DNA of 64,000 nt, taken from positions 1 to 64,000 of the forward strand of contig NZ_JARNTX010000009.1 of NCBI RefSeq assembly GCF_029433095.1. The letters run 5' to 3'. This stretch comes from Hymenobacter sp. YC55 (GTDB lineage: Bacteria; Bacteroidota; Bacteroidia; Cytophagales; Hymenobacteraceae). Made by a program: the position numbers and the translations under genes. The notes under the pieces are model-generated. The model made no database searches. It saw only the letters and a program-made list of their open reading frames with translations, and was not told the DNA's origin. Shown here piece by piece: positions 47,741 through 56,974 of this stretch. Numbering within the stretch: the first letter of the stretch is position 1; every line of letters starts with the position of its first letter.

Positions 47741-50242
47741 ATGAGCAGTAAAATACTTCCGTCCGCCTCGCTCGAATCCAAGCAGCCGATTTATAAGATT
47801 GAGAAGGATTGCCTCATCTCGAAGAACGCCGATGTAACGGTGGCCTTCCGGCTGGAGCTACCGGAGATTTTTACGCTCTCGCGTGAAGACTATGCGCAGC
47901 TACAACAGGCCTTTGTAAAAGCGGTGCGCTTGCTGCCTGACCACTGCGCGGTCCACAAGCAGGATTGGTTTGTAGAGGATAAGTATGCGCCCGGCTTTGA
48001 AACGGATAGAACGCTACTCTCCGCGGCCTATGAGCGGCACTTTTTCGAGCGCCCGTTTCTCAACCACTACTGCTACCTATTCATTACTAAAATGTCCTCG
48101 GAGCGTCCCAACTGGAACAGTGCTTCGGGGCTCCTGGCCCGGCGTAACATCGTGCCCAAGGATATGCTCGATGTAAAGGTGATGGAAGCCTTTTTTGACA
48201 ACGTAGGGCAGTTCGTGCGTACGTTGGAAGGAGTAGGCCCCACGAATGCCCCCTACATCAAATCTCACCGGCTCACCTCCGACGAGTTGGCCGGCACCCC
48301 GGAAAAAGCGGGCTTGCTGGAAAAGTATTTTGCGCTCAACCTATCTGAGCAGGCCCAACAAGTAGACTTGGACCTAACCGAAGGGTTGAAGGTGGGCCAG
48401 CAAATCTGCAACATGTTTTCGGTGGCGAATCTGGATGATTTGCCGCTGGGCGTGGAATCGGATATTCGCTACGAGCAGCTGAGCACCGAATACACCGACT
48501 TCCCGATTTCCTTTGCGGCCCCCCTGGGCCTGCTGCTGGGTACTAGCCATATCCTGAATCAATATGTATTCCTGGATAATACGGCTAAGACGCTTAAAAC
48601 CTTCGAGCAAAAGAAGGACCGGCTTAACTCGCTCTCGCTCTACTCGCGGCAAAACACGGTCAACTATCAATTCTATCAAGACTACCTCAATGAAGCGGTA
48701 GCGGACAAGCGCCGGCCGGCGCGGGTGCATGTCAATGTACTGACCTGGGCCGAAAGTGAAGATGAGCTGACCGAAACCCGCAAGCTGATCAATGCAGCCT
48801 TCAACACCATGAACTGCAAGCCTCGGCAAAACACGGTGGACATTGCCGCTTTGTATTGGGGTGGGGTGCCGGGTAACGCGGGCGACTTCCCATCGGAAGA
48901 AACCTTTTACACCTTCATCGAGCAGGCCGTTTGCTTTTGGGCCACCGAAACCAACTACCGGAGTACCGGCGCGACGAAGGGCATTAAGCTTTCCGACCGC
49001 CTATCCGGTAAGCCGGTGCAAGTGGATTTGTCGGATGAGCCGATGAAAAAGCAAATCATCTTCAACCGCAACAAATTTATCCTGGGGCCTTCGGGCTCGG
49101 GCAAGTCGTTTTTCACGAACCATATGGTTCGCCAGTACTACGAGCAAGGGGCGCACGTCTTGTTGGTCGATACGGGTAACTCCTACAAGGGCCTCTGTGA
49201 GCTGAAAGGCGGCGTGTACTTCACCTATGAAGAAGATAACCCGATTGCCTTTAATCCCTTCCTGGTGTCGGGTAAGCTGGACGTAGAAAAGAAGGAAAGC
49301 ATCAAAACGCTGCTGCAAGCTCTCTGGAAGAAGGACGACGAGAATGTAAGCCAATCGGAGTACGTTTCGCTCTCTACGGCCGTGAGCTTGTACTACGTGA
49401 TGCTGGAAGAAAACCCGGCTGTTAAGCCTAGCTTCAACACGTTCTATGACTTCGTAAAAGGCCCTTACTCGGAAATTCTGCGCGAAGAAAAAGTACGCGA
49501 AAAGGACTTTGATATAGACAATTTCCTATACGTCCTAAAGCCCTACTATAAGGGTGGGGAGTACGATTACCTGCTCAACTCGCCTAAAGAGTTGGACTTG
49601 GTGAATGAGCCCTTTATCGTATTCGAGCTGGACAACATAAAGGATCATCCGATCCTGTTCCCGGTGGTTACCCTCATTATCATGGAAACCTTCATCTCCA
49701 AGATGCGCAAGCTGAAAGGGGTACGGAAGATGATTTTGATTGAGGAAGCCTGGAAGGCGCTTACTACGCCGGGCATGGCAGAGTACATCAAGTACCTGTT
49801 TAAGACGGTGCGTAAGTTCTTCGGTGAGGCAATCGTAGTAACGCAGGAAGTAGATGATATTATCGGTAATGCCATTGTAAAAGATGCCATTATCAACAAC
49901 TCGGACACCAAGATTCTACTCGACCAGCGCAAGTTCATCCTCAAATTCGACCAGATACAAGCGCTGCTGTCGCTGACCGAAAAGGAGAAGGCTATTATCC
50001 TCTCTATCAACCGGGACAATAAGCCCGAACGAGGCCGTTACACCGAAGTATTTATCTCCCTGGGGGGCGTGGTATCCAAGGTGTATTCCATCGAAGTTTC
50101 CAAAGAGGAATACATCACCTACTCCACGGAAGAATCGGAGAAGATGCGGCTGTTCGACAAGTTCAAGAAAACGGCCGATATGCCCACGGCAATAAAGCTG
50201 GTGGCTGCCGAACTGCGCGAAGAAGCCTTGGCCAAGCGGTAA
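47741..50242 (+). CDS. traG: TraG conjugation ATPase (VirB4-like)
   Basis: 833 residues. Walker A GPSGSGKS is at 449-456 and Walker B in RKMILIEEAWKAL. The N-terminal half is the CagE/TrbE/VirB domain (LEKYFALNLSEQAQQVDLDL, LLLGTSHILNQYVFLDN). The C-terminal motif DAIINNSDTKILLDQRKF is typical of Bacteroidota TraG. It powers assembly and transport by the mating channel at the inner membrane. The ATG at 47741 is chosen because family similarity starts at about residue 14; the longer frame overlaps traF and is not used. Confidence 0.95.
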   Translation: MSSKILPSASLESKQPIYKIEKDCLISKNADVTVAFRLELPEIFTLSREDYAQLQQAFVKAVRLLPDHCAVHKQDWFVEDKYAPGFETDRTLLSAAYERHFFERPFLNHYCYLFITKMSSERPNWNSASGLLARRNIVPKDMLDVKVMEAFFDNVGQFVRTLEGVGPTNAPYIKSHRLTSDELAGTPEKAGLLEKYFALNLSEQAQQVDLDLTEGLKVGQQICNMFSVANLDDLPLGVESDIRYEQLSTEYTDFPISFAAPLGLLLGTSHILNQYVFLDNTAKTLKTFEQKKDRLNSLSLYSRQNTVNYQFYQDYLNEAVADKRRPARVHVNVLTWAESEDELTETRKLINAAFNTMNCKPRQNTVDIAALYWGGVPGNAGDFPSEETFYTFIEQAVCFWATETNYRSTGATKGIKLSDRLSGKPVQVDLSDEPMKKQIIFNRNKFILGPSGSGKSFFTNHMVRQYYEQGAHVLLVDTGNSYKGLCELKGGVYFTYEEDNPIAFNPFLVSGKLDVEKKESIKTLLQALWKKDDENVSQSEYVSLSTAVSLYYVMLEENPAVKPSFNTFYDFVKGPYSEILREEKVREKDFDIDNFLYVLKPYYKGGEYDYLLNSPKELDLVNEPFIVFELDNIKDHPILFPVVTLIIMETFISKMRKLKGVRKMILIEEAWKALTTPGMAEYIKYLFKTVRKFFGEAIVVTQEVDDIIGNAIVKDAIINNSDTKILLDQRKFILKFDQIQALLSLTEKEKAIILSINRDNKPERGRYTEVFISLGGVVSKVYSIEVSKEEYITYSTEESEKMRLFDKFKKTADMPTAIKLVAAELREEALAKR

Positions 50243-50261
50243 TTGAACAAAAGGGAAAAAC

Positions 50262-50822
50262 ATGAAAACGTCCTTGCTCTCTCTAGGAATGTTGCTGGCC
50301 TTGGCGGGCTGTGGCAATTCGGAATCCTCTACGCCTAGTACTGATGGTACTGCGGCCAGTGCCCCGGTAACGGCGGTAGCGGCTTCGGCCCAAGCCTCGG
50401 CGGCAACGGCGTTTGCTGATAGCGTAGCAGCGCTGCCTGGGGCTGCTGCGGCCGACGTGGCGGCGGGGCGGGCTTACGCGCAATCGGTCAGCGACTGGTA
50501 CGGCAGTGAGCTTGGCTCGGGTATCAAGGAGCACCCGCTAGCTGAGGGCATTTGGCGGAACTACCGCGCCATCATTCGCAAAGTGATTACGGCGCGGCCT
50601 CTTAAAAAGCAGAAGCCCGAAGATCAGGCCAAAATATGGGACAAATACACGCCGCAATGCGAGCAGTTGGCCAAGATGCTAGTGCCCCTCACCCAAGATG
50701 AGCCCGCGCCCACGTCCGACAAAGCAGTGCCGCAAATGCAGATGGTATGGGACGGAATGCAGCACGTCCGCCTGAACGCTGAGCGTGAAATGTCCTACAT
50801 CGAGCCCCTGGCGAAAAAGTAG
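50262..50822 (+). CDS. Lipoprotein of the tra operon
   Basis: 186 residues with lipobox LLALAGC (Cys17) after a short signal peptide. A Ser/Ala/Thr-rich spacer to about 60 precedes a helical domain (GRAYAQSVSDWYGSELGSGI, LAEGIWRNYRAIIRKVITAR). The position between traG and the VirB5-like genes suggests a mating-channel or surface role. The sequence right before the ATG is AAGGGAAAAAC, part of the recurring 16-mer, and may act as ribosome binding site. Family unknown. Confidence 0.75.
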   Translation: MKTSLLSLGMLLALAGCGNSESSTPSTDGTAASAPVTAVAASAQASAATAFADSVAALPGAAAADVAAGRAYAQSVSDWYGSELGSGIKEHPLAEGIWRNYRAIIRKVITARPLKKQKPEDQAKIWDKYTPQCEQLAKMLVPLTQDEPAPTSDKAVPQMQMVWDGMQHVRLNAEREMSYIEPLAKK

Positions 50823-50865
50823 CCGCCTAATTCCGCTATTCTATTCACCCTCTTTTCCTACTGTT

Positions 50866-51513
50866 ATGAACAAGAAAATAGGAATCCTAAGCCTGGCACT
50901 GTTGGGCCTTAGTGTCACGCAGGCCTCGGCTCAACTCGTGGTAACAGCTCCGGTACTAGAAGTACAAAGTGGGGTGCAAACTGGCTTGCAAGGCACCATG
51001 AAAGCTCTTTCATCGGCGGCTAACAAGCTGGTTTCGGCGGGGGTGAAGGAGCAAGAACTAACCAAGATGTTCTCGGAGAAGAATATGCTCATGGCCAAAA
51101 ACTGGTACGATGGGCTACTGTCGATTAGCTCGGCGGTCCGGGACTATCGCCGGGTGAAGAACATTTTCGAGAAGCAAACCCAAATTATCCAACAGTACTC
51201 GTCGGCTATTGAGGTGCTGCGCAAGTCGCCTTTTATCAAGCCGCAACAGTTGGCCGATATGACGACCATGTACGGCAAGATGCTATTGGAAAGCTCCAAC
51301 ACCATTGGTGACTTGCAAACCATCGTGAGCCCGGCTATGCTCAAAATGACGGATGCCGAACGGATGCGCTTCATCGACCAACTGGACAAGAAGATTACCG
51401 ACCAATCTGGCCTAGTGAATTACTACACGCAGCGCAACCTAATGATGATGCGCGTAGCCAAGGAACAGGCGCAAGACCTGGAATCACTTAAAAACCTCAT
51501 GTCGAAACGGTAG
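50866..51513 (+). CDS. TraI-type conjugation protein (VirB5-like), first copy
   Basis: 215 residues from the ATG at 50866 (MNKKIGILSLALLGLSVTQA, signal peptide, cleavage after SAQ). The mature part is almost entirely helical; KNWYDGLLSISSAVRDYRRV, MTTMYGKMLLES and MTDAERMRFIDQLDKKI are shared with the next gene. Helical secreted proteins of this position (DUF4141/TraI of CTnDOT) are VirB5/TrbJ-like. It lies 43 bases downstream of the lipoprotein. Confidence 0.75.
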   Translation: MNKKIGILSLALLGLSVTQASAQLVVTAPVLEVQSGVQTGLQGTMKALSSAANKLVSAGVKEQELTKMFSEKNMLMAKNWYDGLLSISSAVRDYRRVKNIFEKQTQIIQQYSSAIEVLRKSPFIKPQQLADMTTMYGKMLLESSNTIGDLQTIVSPAMLKMTDAERMRFIDQLDKKITDQSGLVNYYTQRNLMMMRVAKEQAQDLESLKNLMSKR

Positions 51514-51546
51514 GGGTAGGATGCTCACTTAAAAGCTTCAGCTAGT

Positions 51547-52194
51547 ATGAATACCTTCTCCAAATTCTTCGCGCTGGCCCTCGCCCTGGGTGCTCACCAA
51601 GCATACGCTCAACTACCAGCCGTTATATCGGCTCCTATCTCGGAAAAGATTTCGCGCAAGCAGATTGGCCACCAAACCGTATCGGGCACCTTGCTAGCGC
51701 AAGGCAAGCTGCTAGCGGCCGATATGAAGGTGGTAAGCGGTCAGATTAAGGGTGTAATCGACAAAACCCAACAGTTACACGACCAATGGTATAGCAGCCT
51801 GCTACAAATCAGTTCCGGGGTTCGCACCTATCGCCGGGTACAGGAAATTTACGACCGCCAGGCCGCGATGATTACGCTGTACGCCAACATTATGCCTGAG
51901 CTGCGCAACAAGGGTCTTGATGCCAACCAGCTTGCCGGGGCTACTTCCATGTACGGTAAGATGCTGAATGAAAACATCGGCCTGCTTAGTGAGCTGGTCG
52001 GGGTGCTCAGCGCCGGGAAGGCTAAAATGACGGATCCCGAACGGATAGAGTTCATCAACAACATCGCTGACAAAATAGAAGGGCAGCATGACTTGATGAA
52101 CTACTATACCAGCAAGTGCCGGGCTGTTGCCCGCGTTCAGGCTCAAACTGTCCAAGATAAAGAGTCAGTACTAGCCCTGATGGGCAAGAAGTAA
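51547..52194 (+). CDS. TraI-type conjugation protein (VirB5-like), second copy
   Basis: 215 residues, signal peptide ending AYAQ. Paralogue of the previous gene with identical length: QWYSSLLQISSGVRTYRRVQ, TSMYGKMLNENIG and MTDPERIEFINNIADKI line up without gaps. The two have clearly diverged (about a third identical by eye), so the duplication is old and both are probably used, perhaps as a mixed pilus tip or channel component. Confidence 0.75.
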   Translation: MNTFSKFFALALALGAHQAYAQLPAVISAPISEKISRKQIGHQTVSGTLLAQGKLLAADMKVVSGQIKGVIDKTQQLHDQWYSSLLQISSGVRTYRRVQEIYDRQAAMITLYANIMPELRNKGLDANQLAGATSMYGKMLNENIGLLSELVGVLSAGKAKMTDPERIEFINNIADKIEGQHDLMNYYTSKCRAVARVQAQTVQDKESVLALMGKK

Positions 52195-52243
52195 TCGCCG
52201 CTTAGCTATTCTATTTCCGTCCCGAATCTTACTCCCCTTTCCT

Positions 52244-53404
52244 ATGGACATGAATTCTATCCTCGCGCAAGTAGACGCGATGGAAACCATGTTGGATGAT
52301 TTGTACACCAACATGATGCCGCTTGTATCCCAATTCACGAATCTAGGTCGGGCAATTGGCGGTGTGGGCGCACTTATTTACATCAGTGCCAAAGTGTGGG
52401 GGCACATTGCGCGGGCGGAACCTATCGACGTGTACCCGCTGCTGCGGCCGTTTTTAATTGGCTTGTGCATCCTGTTCTTCCCGGCGCTCTGCCAGGGCCT
52501 ACGAGGCTTTACCGGGGCGCTGTCCCATAGCACCGATTCAATCCGAAACGACCAATCCGCTAAGATTGTCGCGCTGCAAGAAGAAAAAAAGAATATTCTG
52601 GCTAATAAGCCGGAAAACAAGGATTTCGCCACGGATGAAGCCTACGAGCGCAAGCTAGCCGACTTGGCCGGGCCTACCGGGATGGGGGGTATTGGTGACC
52701 GAATGAGCCTTACCTTCCAGAAGGTTTCTTATGATGTAAACCAGAACTTCCGGGAGTGGATGAAGAACACGCTCGAACTGTTCCACGTTGGGGCGCGGCT
52801 GCTCATTCACTTTCTCTCCACCTTTATCCTGGTGGTGCTTTCGGTACTCGGGCCCATAACGTTCGGCATTGCCATTTTCCCCGGCTTTGGGGGCGGTATT
52901 CAGAAATGGCTTGGCCACTTCATTACAATTTCGCTGTGGGTGCCGGTGGCCAATGTGTTCGGGGCCATGATGGCCTCGTTCCAGGTGCAAATGCTGCAAG
53001 GCGACATTGACCGCCTGAACGCGCAACGCGGGGTAGATTCCGCTGATTTCGGCTACTTGGTCTTCCTGCTCGTGGCCATTGCGGGCTACGTGCTGGTGCC
53101 CTTCATTACGGATATGCTCATTTCGGCTAGCGGTGCTGGCTCAGCGGCCGGTGCTTTCGTGAGCGCGGCTACGGGTGGCGCTGCGGCGGCTGGCGCGGGC
53201 ATGGGTGCTGCGGGCCGCATGGGTGCGCAGGGCGTTTCGGCTGGCGCTTCCGGTGTGGGAACAGTAGTTGGGGCAGCGCAGGGTGGCTTTGGCTTCAGCG
53301 GCGCGGCCAATATGACGCGGGGCGAACAGCTTGGCCATCGGGCCGGGTCAGCCATCCGGGAGCGAGTAGGCGGCTACTTCGGCCGCAACAACGGCAATTC
53401 TTAA
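52244..53404 (+). CDS. traJ: TraJ (VirB6-like polytopic channel protein)
   Basis: 386 residues. Around six membrane segments, including IGGVGALIYISAKVWGHIA, LLRPFLIGLCILFFPALCQG, LLIHFLSTFILVVLSVLGPI and YLVFLLVAIAGYVLVPFITD. The motif GIAIFPGFGGGIQKWLGHFI and the Gly/Ala-rich C-terminal tail are typical of Bacteroidota TraJ. It forms part of the inner-membrane channel. It is followed by a strong hairpin and traK. Confidence 0.92.
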   Translation: MDMNSILAQVDAMETMLDDLYTNMMPLVSQFTNLGRAIGGVGALIYISAKVWGHIARAEPIDVYPLLRPFLIGLCILFFPALCQGLRGFTGALSHSTDSIRNDQSAKIVALQEEKKNILANKPENKDFATDEAYERKLADLAGPTGMGGIGDRMSLTFQKVSYDVNQNFREWMKNTLELFHVGARLLIHFLSTFILVVLSVLGPITFGIAIFPGFGGGIQKWLGHFITISLWVPVANVFGAMMASFQVQMLQGDIDRLNAQRGVDSADFGYLVFLLVAIAGYVLVPFITDMLISASGAGSAAGAFVSAATGGAAAAGAGMGAAGRMGAQGVSAGASGVGTVVGAAQGGFGFSGAANMTRGEQLGHRAGSAIRERVGGYFGRNNGNS

Positions 53405-53409
53405 TCACC

Positions 53410-53433
53410 AGGACCGGGCACTAGCCCGGTCCT
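53410..53433 (+). terminator. Hairpin between traJ and traK
   Basis: AGGACCGGGC and GCCCGGTCCT form a perfect 10-bp stem with loop ACTA. No T-run follows. It shares GACCGGGC with the hairpin after traF, suggesting a repeated intercistronic element. Confidence 0.5.
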
Positions 53434-53448
53434 CTAGCTGCTACCATC

Positions 53449-54063
53449 ATGTTTGAATCCCTGAAAACCATTGATTCTGCCTTCAAACAGGTAAAAACCC
53501 TGGCTATCATTTTCATTGTCTCCGTCCTGACGCTGGCCGTTACCATTGCCTACTTTTCCTTTCAGAACTCAGCGGCGGCAGCGAATCGGATTTATGTATT
53601 AGAGGGTGGCCAACTGCTCACCGCTGGCGCAACCGATGCGCGGGCTAACCGGCCAGTAGAAGCCCGGAGCCACGTTAAGCGGTTTCACGAATTATTCTTT
53701 AGCCTGGACCCCGACCAAAAGGCCATTGATGGCAATATCAATCAGGCACTTTACCTGGCTGATAACTCCGCGAAACGGGAGTACGAGAACTTGAAAGAGC
53801 GCGGGTTTTACAACGACTTGATTTCTGCCAATATCAGCATGGAAATTACGGTTGATAGCGTGGTGCTCAGCAATACCCGGCCCATTACGGCCCGCACGTT
53901 TGCCCACCAGCGCCTGATTCGAGCTACTTCTTATACCAACCGGGACTTAGTTGCCGACTGCACCCTGCGGGACGTAACGCGCTCGGAAAACAACCCGCAC
54001 GGCTTCATCATGGAAAACTGGCGGGTAGTGCAGAATAACACCTTATCCACTATCGCCCGTTAA
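53449..54063 (+). CDS. traK: TraK (VirB8-like)
   Basis: 204 residues. One N-terminal membrane helix (TLAIIFIVSVLTLAVTIAYF) and a periplasmic domain with FHELFFSLDPDQKAIDGNIN, QALYLADNSAKREYENLKER and GFIMENWRVVQNN. This is the standard Bacteroidota TraK layout, structurally VirB8-like, bridging inner and outer parts of the channel. It lies between traJ and traM, with a 5-base gap to traM. Confidence 0.94.
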   Translation: MFESLKTIDSAFKQVKTLAIIFIVSVLTLAVTIAYFSFQNSAAAANRIYVLEGGQLLTAGATDARANRPVEARSHVKRFHELFFSLDPDQKAIDGNINQALYLADNSAKREYENLKERGFYNDLISANISMEITVDSVVLSNTRPITARTFAHQRLIRATSYTNRDLVADCTLRDVTRSENNPHGFIMENWRVVQNNTLSTIAR

Positions 54064-54068
54064 GTCCT

Positions 54069-55277
54069 ATGGCTACCACCACAAAAGATGCGCAGTTCTA
54101 CCGGACGCGCAAAATGGCGGTCTTTATTCCCATTGTCGGGGTGCCGTTTATGGCCGCTATGTTTTGGCTGGGGGATGGGGGCAAGGGCGCCGAAGCAGCG
54201 GGCGTTGCACCACCTGTTGCCGGTATCAATACGGAATTACCCAAAGCAGGCGCTAGTAACATTACCAGCAGCAAATTAGCCGCGTATGCCGCCCCGGTTG
54301 ATTCCATGCGTAACCGGGGCCTTGTTTCTGGCAAAGTAGATACTGTTTCTGCACCGGGCGCTGCAACCGGCTTGGCTTATGGAGTGGCGGCGAATGGTCA
54401 ACCTAGCTCGGCTCCGGCTGACGCGCAGGTACTGGCGGCGCAGCAGCAGTTGGCCGCGGTACAAGCCGCGCAGCAAAGCAGCGGGCAAGTAGCCGCGCCG
54501 GCTACCTCGTCCCTAACGCCGGAACAGCAGATGGAATTGATGCGCTCTCAGCATCAGCGCGAATTGGAAGCGGCCCGCACCCAAGCTACTCTCGAACGCA
54601 TCAATGCTCAAACCAATGCCGGAGTAATGGCTTCGGCTAGCGGTGGGGGTGCTGCCGTAGCGGTTACCAAACCAGCTGCACCCGTTAAAAAGAAACCGGC
54701 TACTAAGGCTATCGTGGAAGATAACGATGCTATTGTCTCGCGCCTGGGTGCTAGCAGCGGCACTAAGCGCACGGCCTCTTTTCAAGGGTTGGATGATGGT
54801 AGCTCGGCCAATGTCGATGCCAATACCTTACCGGCGGTTATTCACGAATCACAAGAAGTGGTGAGCGGTTCGCTGGTGAAAATGCGGCTTACAGAACCGG
54901 CCGTAGTTAATGGCCACAAGCTGGCGGCAAACACCTTCATCTATGGTACGTGTAGCCTCAGCGGGGAACGGTTGAGCATTACCATTGAAACACTAAAAGC
55001 GGGGGGTAGCATCTTCCCGGCTTCGCTCGAAGTGTACGACGTGGACGGATTGCAGGGCCTACACATTCCGGGTACTATCACGCGGGATGCCAGCAAGCAA
55101 GCGGGGGCTGACGCAATGGGCGCGGCCGATATGATGACCATGAGTGCGGACCCTACCACGGCGGCGGCTGGGGTAGCGGTAACGGCGGTAAAGAGCTTGG
55201 GCCAGAAGAAAATTCGCTTGGTCAAAGTGCGCCTGAAAGCTGGGTACAATATCATGTTGAAAGTCGATAAAGATTAA
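54069..55277 (+). CDS. traM: TraM (VirB10-like)
   Basis: 402 residues. Membrane helix near the start (MAVFIPIVGVPFMAAMFWLG), a long Ala/Gln/Pro-rich periplasmic linker with a helical segment at about 155-185, and a C-terminal domain from about 255 (LPAVIHESQEVVSGSLVKMR, GTCSLSGERLSITIETLKAG) that matches the TraM C-terminal beta domain. It spans the envelope as the channel core. Tight spacing to traK and traN. Confidence 0.93.
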   Translation: MATTTKDAQFYRTRKMAVFIPIVGVPFMAAMFWLGDGGKGAEAAGVAPPVAGINTELPKAGASNITSSKLAAYAAPVDSMRNRGLVSGKVDTVSAPGAATGLAYGVAANGQPSSAPADAQVLAAQQQLAAVQAAQQSSGQVAAPATSSLTPEQQMELMRSQHQRELEAARTQATLERINAQTNAGVMASASGGGAAVAVTKPAAPVKKKPATKAIVEDNDAIVSRLGASSGTKRTASFQGLDDGSSANVDANTLPAVIHESQEVVSGSLVKMRLTEPAVVNGHKLAANTFIYGTCSLSGERLSITIETLKAGGSIFPASLEVYDVDGLQGLHIPGTITRDASKQAGADAMGAADMMTMSADPTTAAAGVAVTAVKSLGQKKIRLVKVRLKAGYNIMLKVDKD

Positions 55278-55294
55278 CCTAATCCCTCCCTCCT

Positions 55295-56344
55295 ATGAAT
55301 AAGCCCCTCCTTTCCCTTGGTGCCGCCCTCGCGCTGGCCTTGCTCAACGCTTCGCCTATCCTGGCCCAAGCCAATACGCCGCAAGGGCGCTCTTATCGCG
55401 CTAACTCTATGCGTCAGGCCAAAAGCCAGTACGTTGATGTACCGGACAATAACGCTCAGAGAGCCCCTAAGATGCTGGACTACTCGGATGATAACGAGAT
55501 GGCTTCTTATCCACTTTATGTGAGCGACCAAAAGACTACTCACTTGGTGTTTCCCTTCCCGGTGACGTATGTTGACTTGGGTAGCGCGGGCCTAATTGCG
55601 GCGAAGGCTACGGGCGCGGAGAACATTGTTCGCGTGAAAGCAGCGGCCAAGGGCTTCGCGGAAACCAACATGACGGTTCTAACCTCAGATGGTAAGCTGT
55701 ACTCGTTTCTGGTCAACTACAATTCCAACCCCAAAATACTGTCGCTGAACCTGGGCGCGGGCACTGCCGCCGTTCGGTCCAACTCTCTTTCTAGCTCACC
55801 GGCCATTGCCTCTACGTCACGCTCCACCACGGAGGCCATTCTATCCAACTCGCCTATTCCCCAAGGCAACCTCGATGCATTCTCAGTTGAAGCATTGGCC
55901 GGAAAAGGCACGGCGGATAGCAAAACAGCCAATCAACTCAGCCTGCGGGCGGGCTCGGTAGGGTATCAGAACGAAACGCTGTTTTTCCCGCTGCACATCG
56001 CCAACAAGTCGAACGTGACGTATGATATAGACTTCGTGAAGTTCTACATTCAAGATAAGAAGGTAGCGAAACGCACGGCTGAACAAGCCATTGAGATTTC
56101 GCCTATCTACGTCTACAATGGGCCTCAGCAGAAGATTGAAGCACAAGGCAAACTAGAAAAGGTATTCATCTTCAAAAAATTCACCATTCCTGACAAGAAG
56201 CAGTTAGTTATCGAGCTGTACGAAAAGGGGGGTGGACGTAACATCAAGCTCACGCTGGCCAACTCGGATTTGTTGAAGGCCCGCACGTATAAGGGTACTG
56301 CCGTAGCCACTGGCGTAGCGGCGGGTGCTATTGGGGCTAGATAG
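55295..56344 (+). CDS. traN: TraN (DUF4138; VirB9-like)
   Basis: 349 residues. Signal peptide (LLSLGAALALALLNASPILA). The N-terminal beta domain TTHLVFPFPVTYVDLGSAGL and NMTVLTSDGKLYSFLVNYN, then a Ser-rich linker and the C-terminal NKSNVTYDIDFVKFYIQDKK segment, are typical for DUF4138 proteins. They partner with TraM at the outer membrane. Last recognisable tra gene here; traO-like genes are absent from this stretch. Confidence 0.93.
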   Translation: MNKPLLSLGAALALALLNASPILAQANTPQGRSYRANSMRQAKSQYVDVPDNNAQRAPKMLDYSDDNEMASYPLYVSDQKTTHLVFPFPVTYVDLGSAGLIAAKATGAENIVRVKAAAKGFAETNMTVLTSDGKLYSFLVNYNSNPKILSLNLGAGTAAVRSNSLSSSPAIASTSRSTTEAILSNSPIPQGNLDAFSVEALAGKGTADSKTANQLSLRAGSVGYQNETLFFPLHIANKSNVTYDIDFVKFYIQDKKVAKRTAEQAIEISPIYVYNGPQQKIEAQGKLEKVFIFKKFTIPDKKQLVIELYEKGGGRNIKLTLANSDLLKARTYKGTAVATGVAAGAIGAR

Positions 56345-56430
56345 TCTGCGACCTTCTAAGCTGCTGGGGGCATTGCTCCTGGCAGCTCTTGGTATAGTAG
56401 CTAGCACTTCTCGTTCTAAAGCCTACTACC

Positions 56431-56718
56431 ATGAGCAAAAAACGGTTTCCTCGTCTGGCCGCGCTAGCGGCTTCACTGTTTGAGCAACCTATCTCGAAGA
56501 ATTATGTCGGCTTGTCGATAATCTTCATTGTGCTAGGCGGGTTTGTAGTCTACACGGACAACAATTTTCCCGAAATAGCGAAGCACCTTGTTATGGTGGC
56601 CGTGATGCTAGGCATTGCCCGGTTGTTCAATCCTGAGCCGATGCGCTGGGCGTGGGTGGGAGTTGTGGGAATTATGAGCTTACTTCTAGTCTTGGACTTA
56701 GCCATACTCTTTATGTAG
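56431..56718 (+). CDS. Small membrane protein at the end of the tra operon
   Basis: 95 residues. Basic start (MSKKRFPRLAALAASLFEQ) and three short hydrophobic segments: YVGLSIIFIVLGGFVVYTDN, HLVMVAVMLGIARLFN and WVGVVGIMSLLLVLDLAILF. No family recognised. Co-directional with traN, 86 bases downstream, and followed by a terminator. Confidence 0.6.
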   Translation: MSKKRFPRLAALAASLFEQPISKNYVGLSIIFIVLGGFVVYTDNNFPEIAKHLVMVAVMLGIARLFNPEPMRWAWVGVVGIMSLLLVLDLAILFM

Positions 56719-56731
56719 TTGGCAAGCCGTA

Positions 56732-56769
56732 TTATTGCTGCTGTCCTGCTTTATTCATAGCAGCAATAA
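56732..56769 (+). terminator. Terminator of the tra operon
   Basis: TTATTGCTGCT (56732-56742) and AGCAGCAATAA (56759-56769) form a perfect 11-bp stem 13 bases after the last stop. No T-run, but it lies at the border to the next unit. Confidence 0.65.
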
Positions 56770-56909
56770 GGGGGTAGCGCTAGAGTCAAAGCGAGGATTC
56801 TAGCTGAGTTCAGTTAGCATTAGGGTTTTGGTTAGCAGGCTAGCCTTGAGACGTACTTCCAACCGTGTGCTGCTACTGTCCTACATTCATTTCGTGCTTT
56901 TAAGAAACC

Positions 56910-56968
56910 CTGGCCTATGTACGATTGTATAGGCCAGTAGCGGCAAGTACTGATCGTCGCTATATTTG
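56910..56968 (+). promoter_or_regulatory. Palindrome and -7 box before the metal efflux operon
   Basis: CTGGCCTAT (56910-56918) and ATAGGCCAG (56929-56937) form a 9-bp inverted repeat. TATATTTG (56961-56968) matches the -7 consensus and lies 6 bases before the ATG. A repressor on the palindrome would cover the -33 region. Confidence 0.55.
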
Positions 56969-56974
56969 CCCGGA

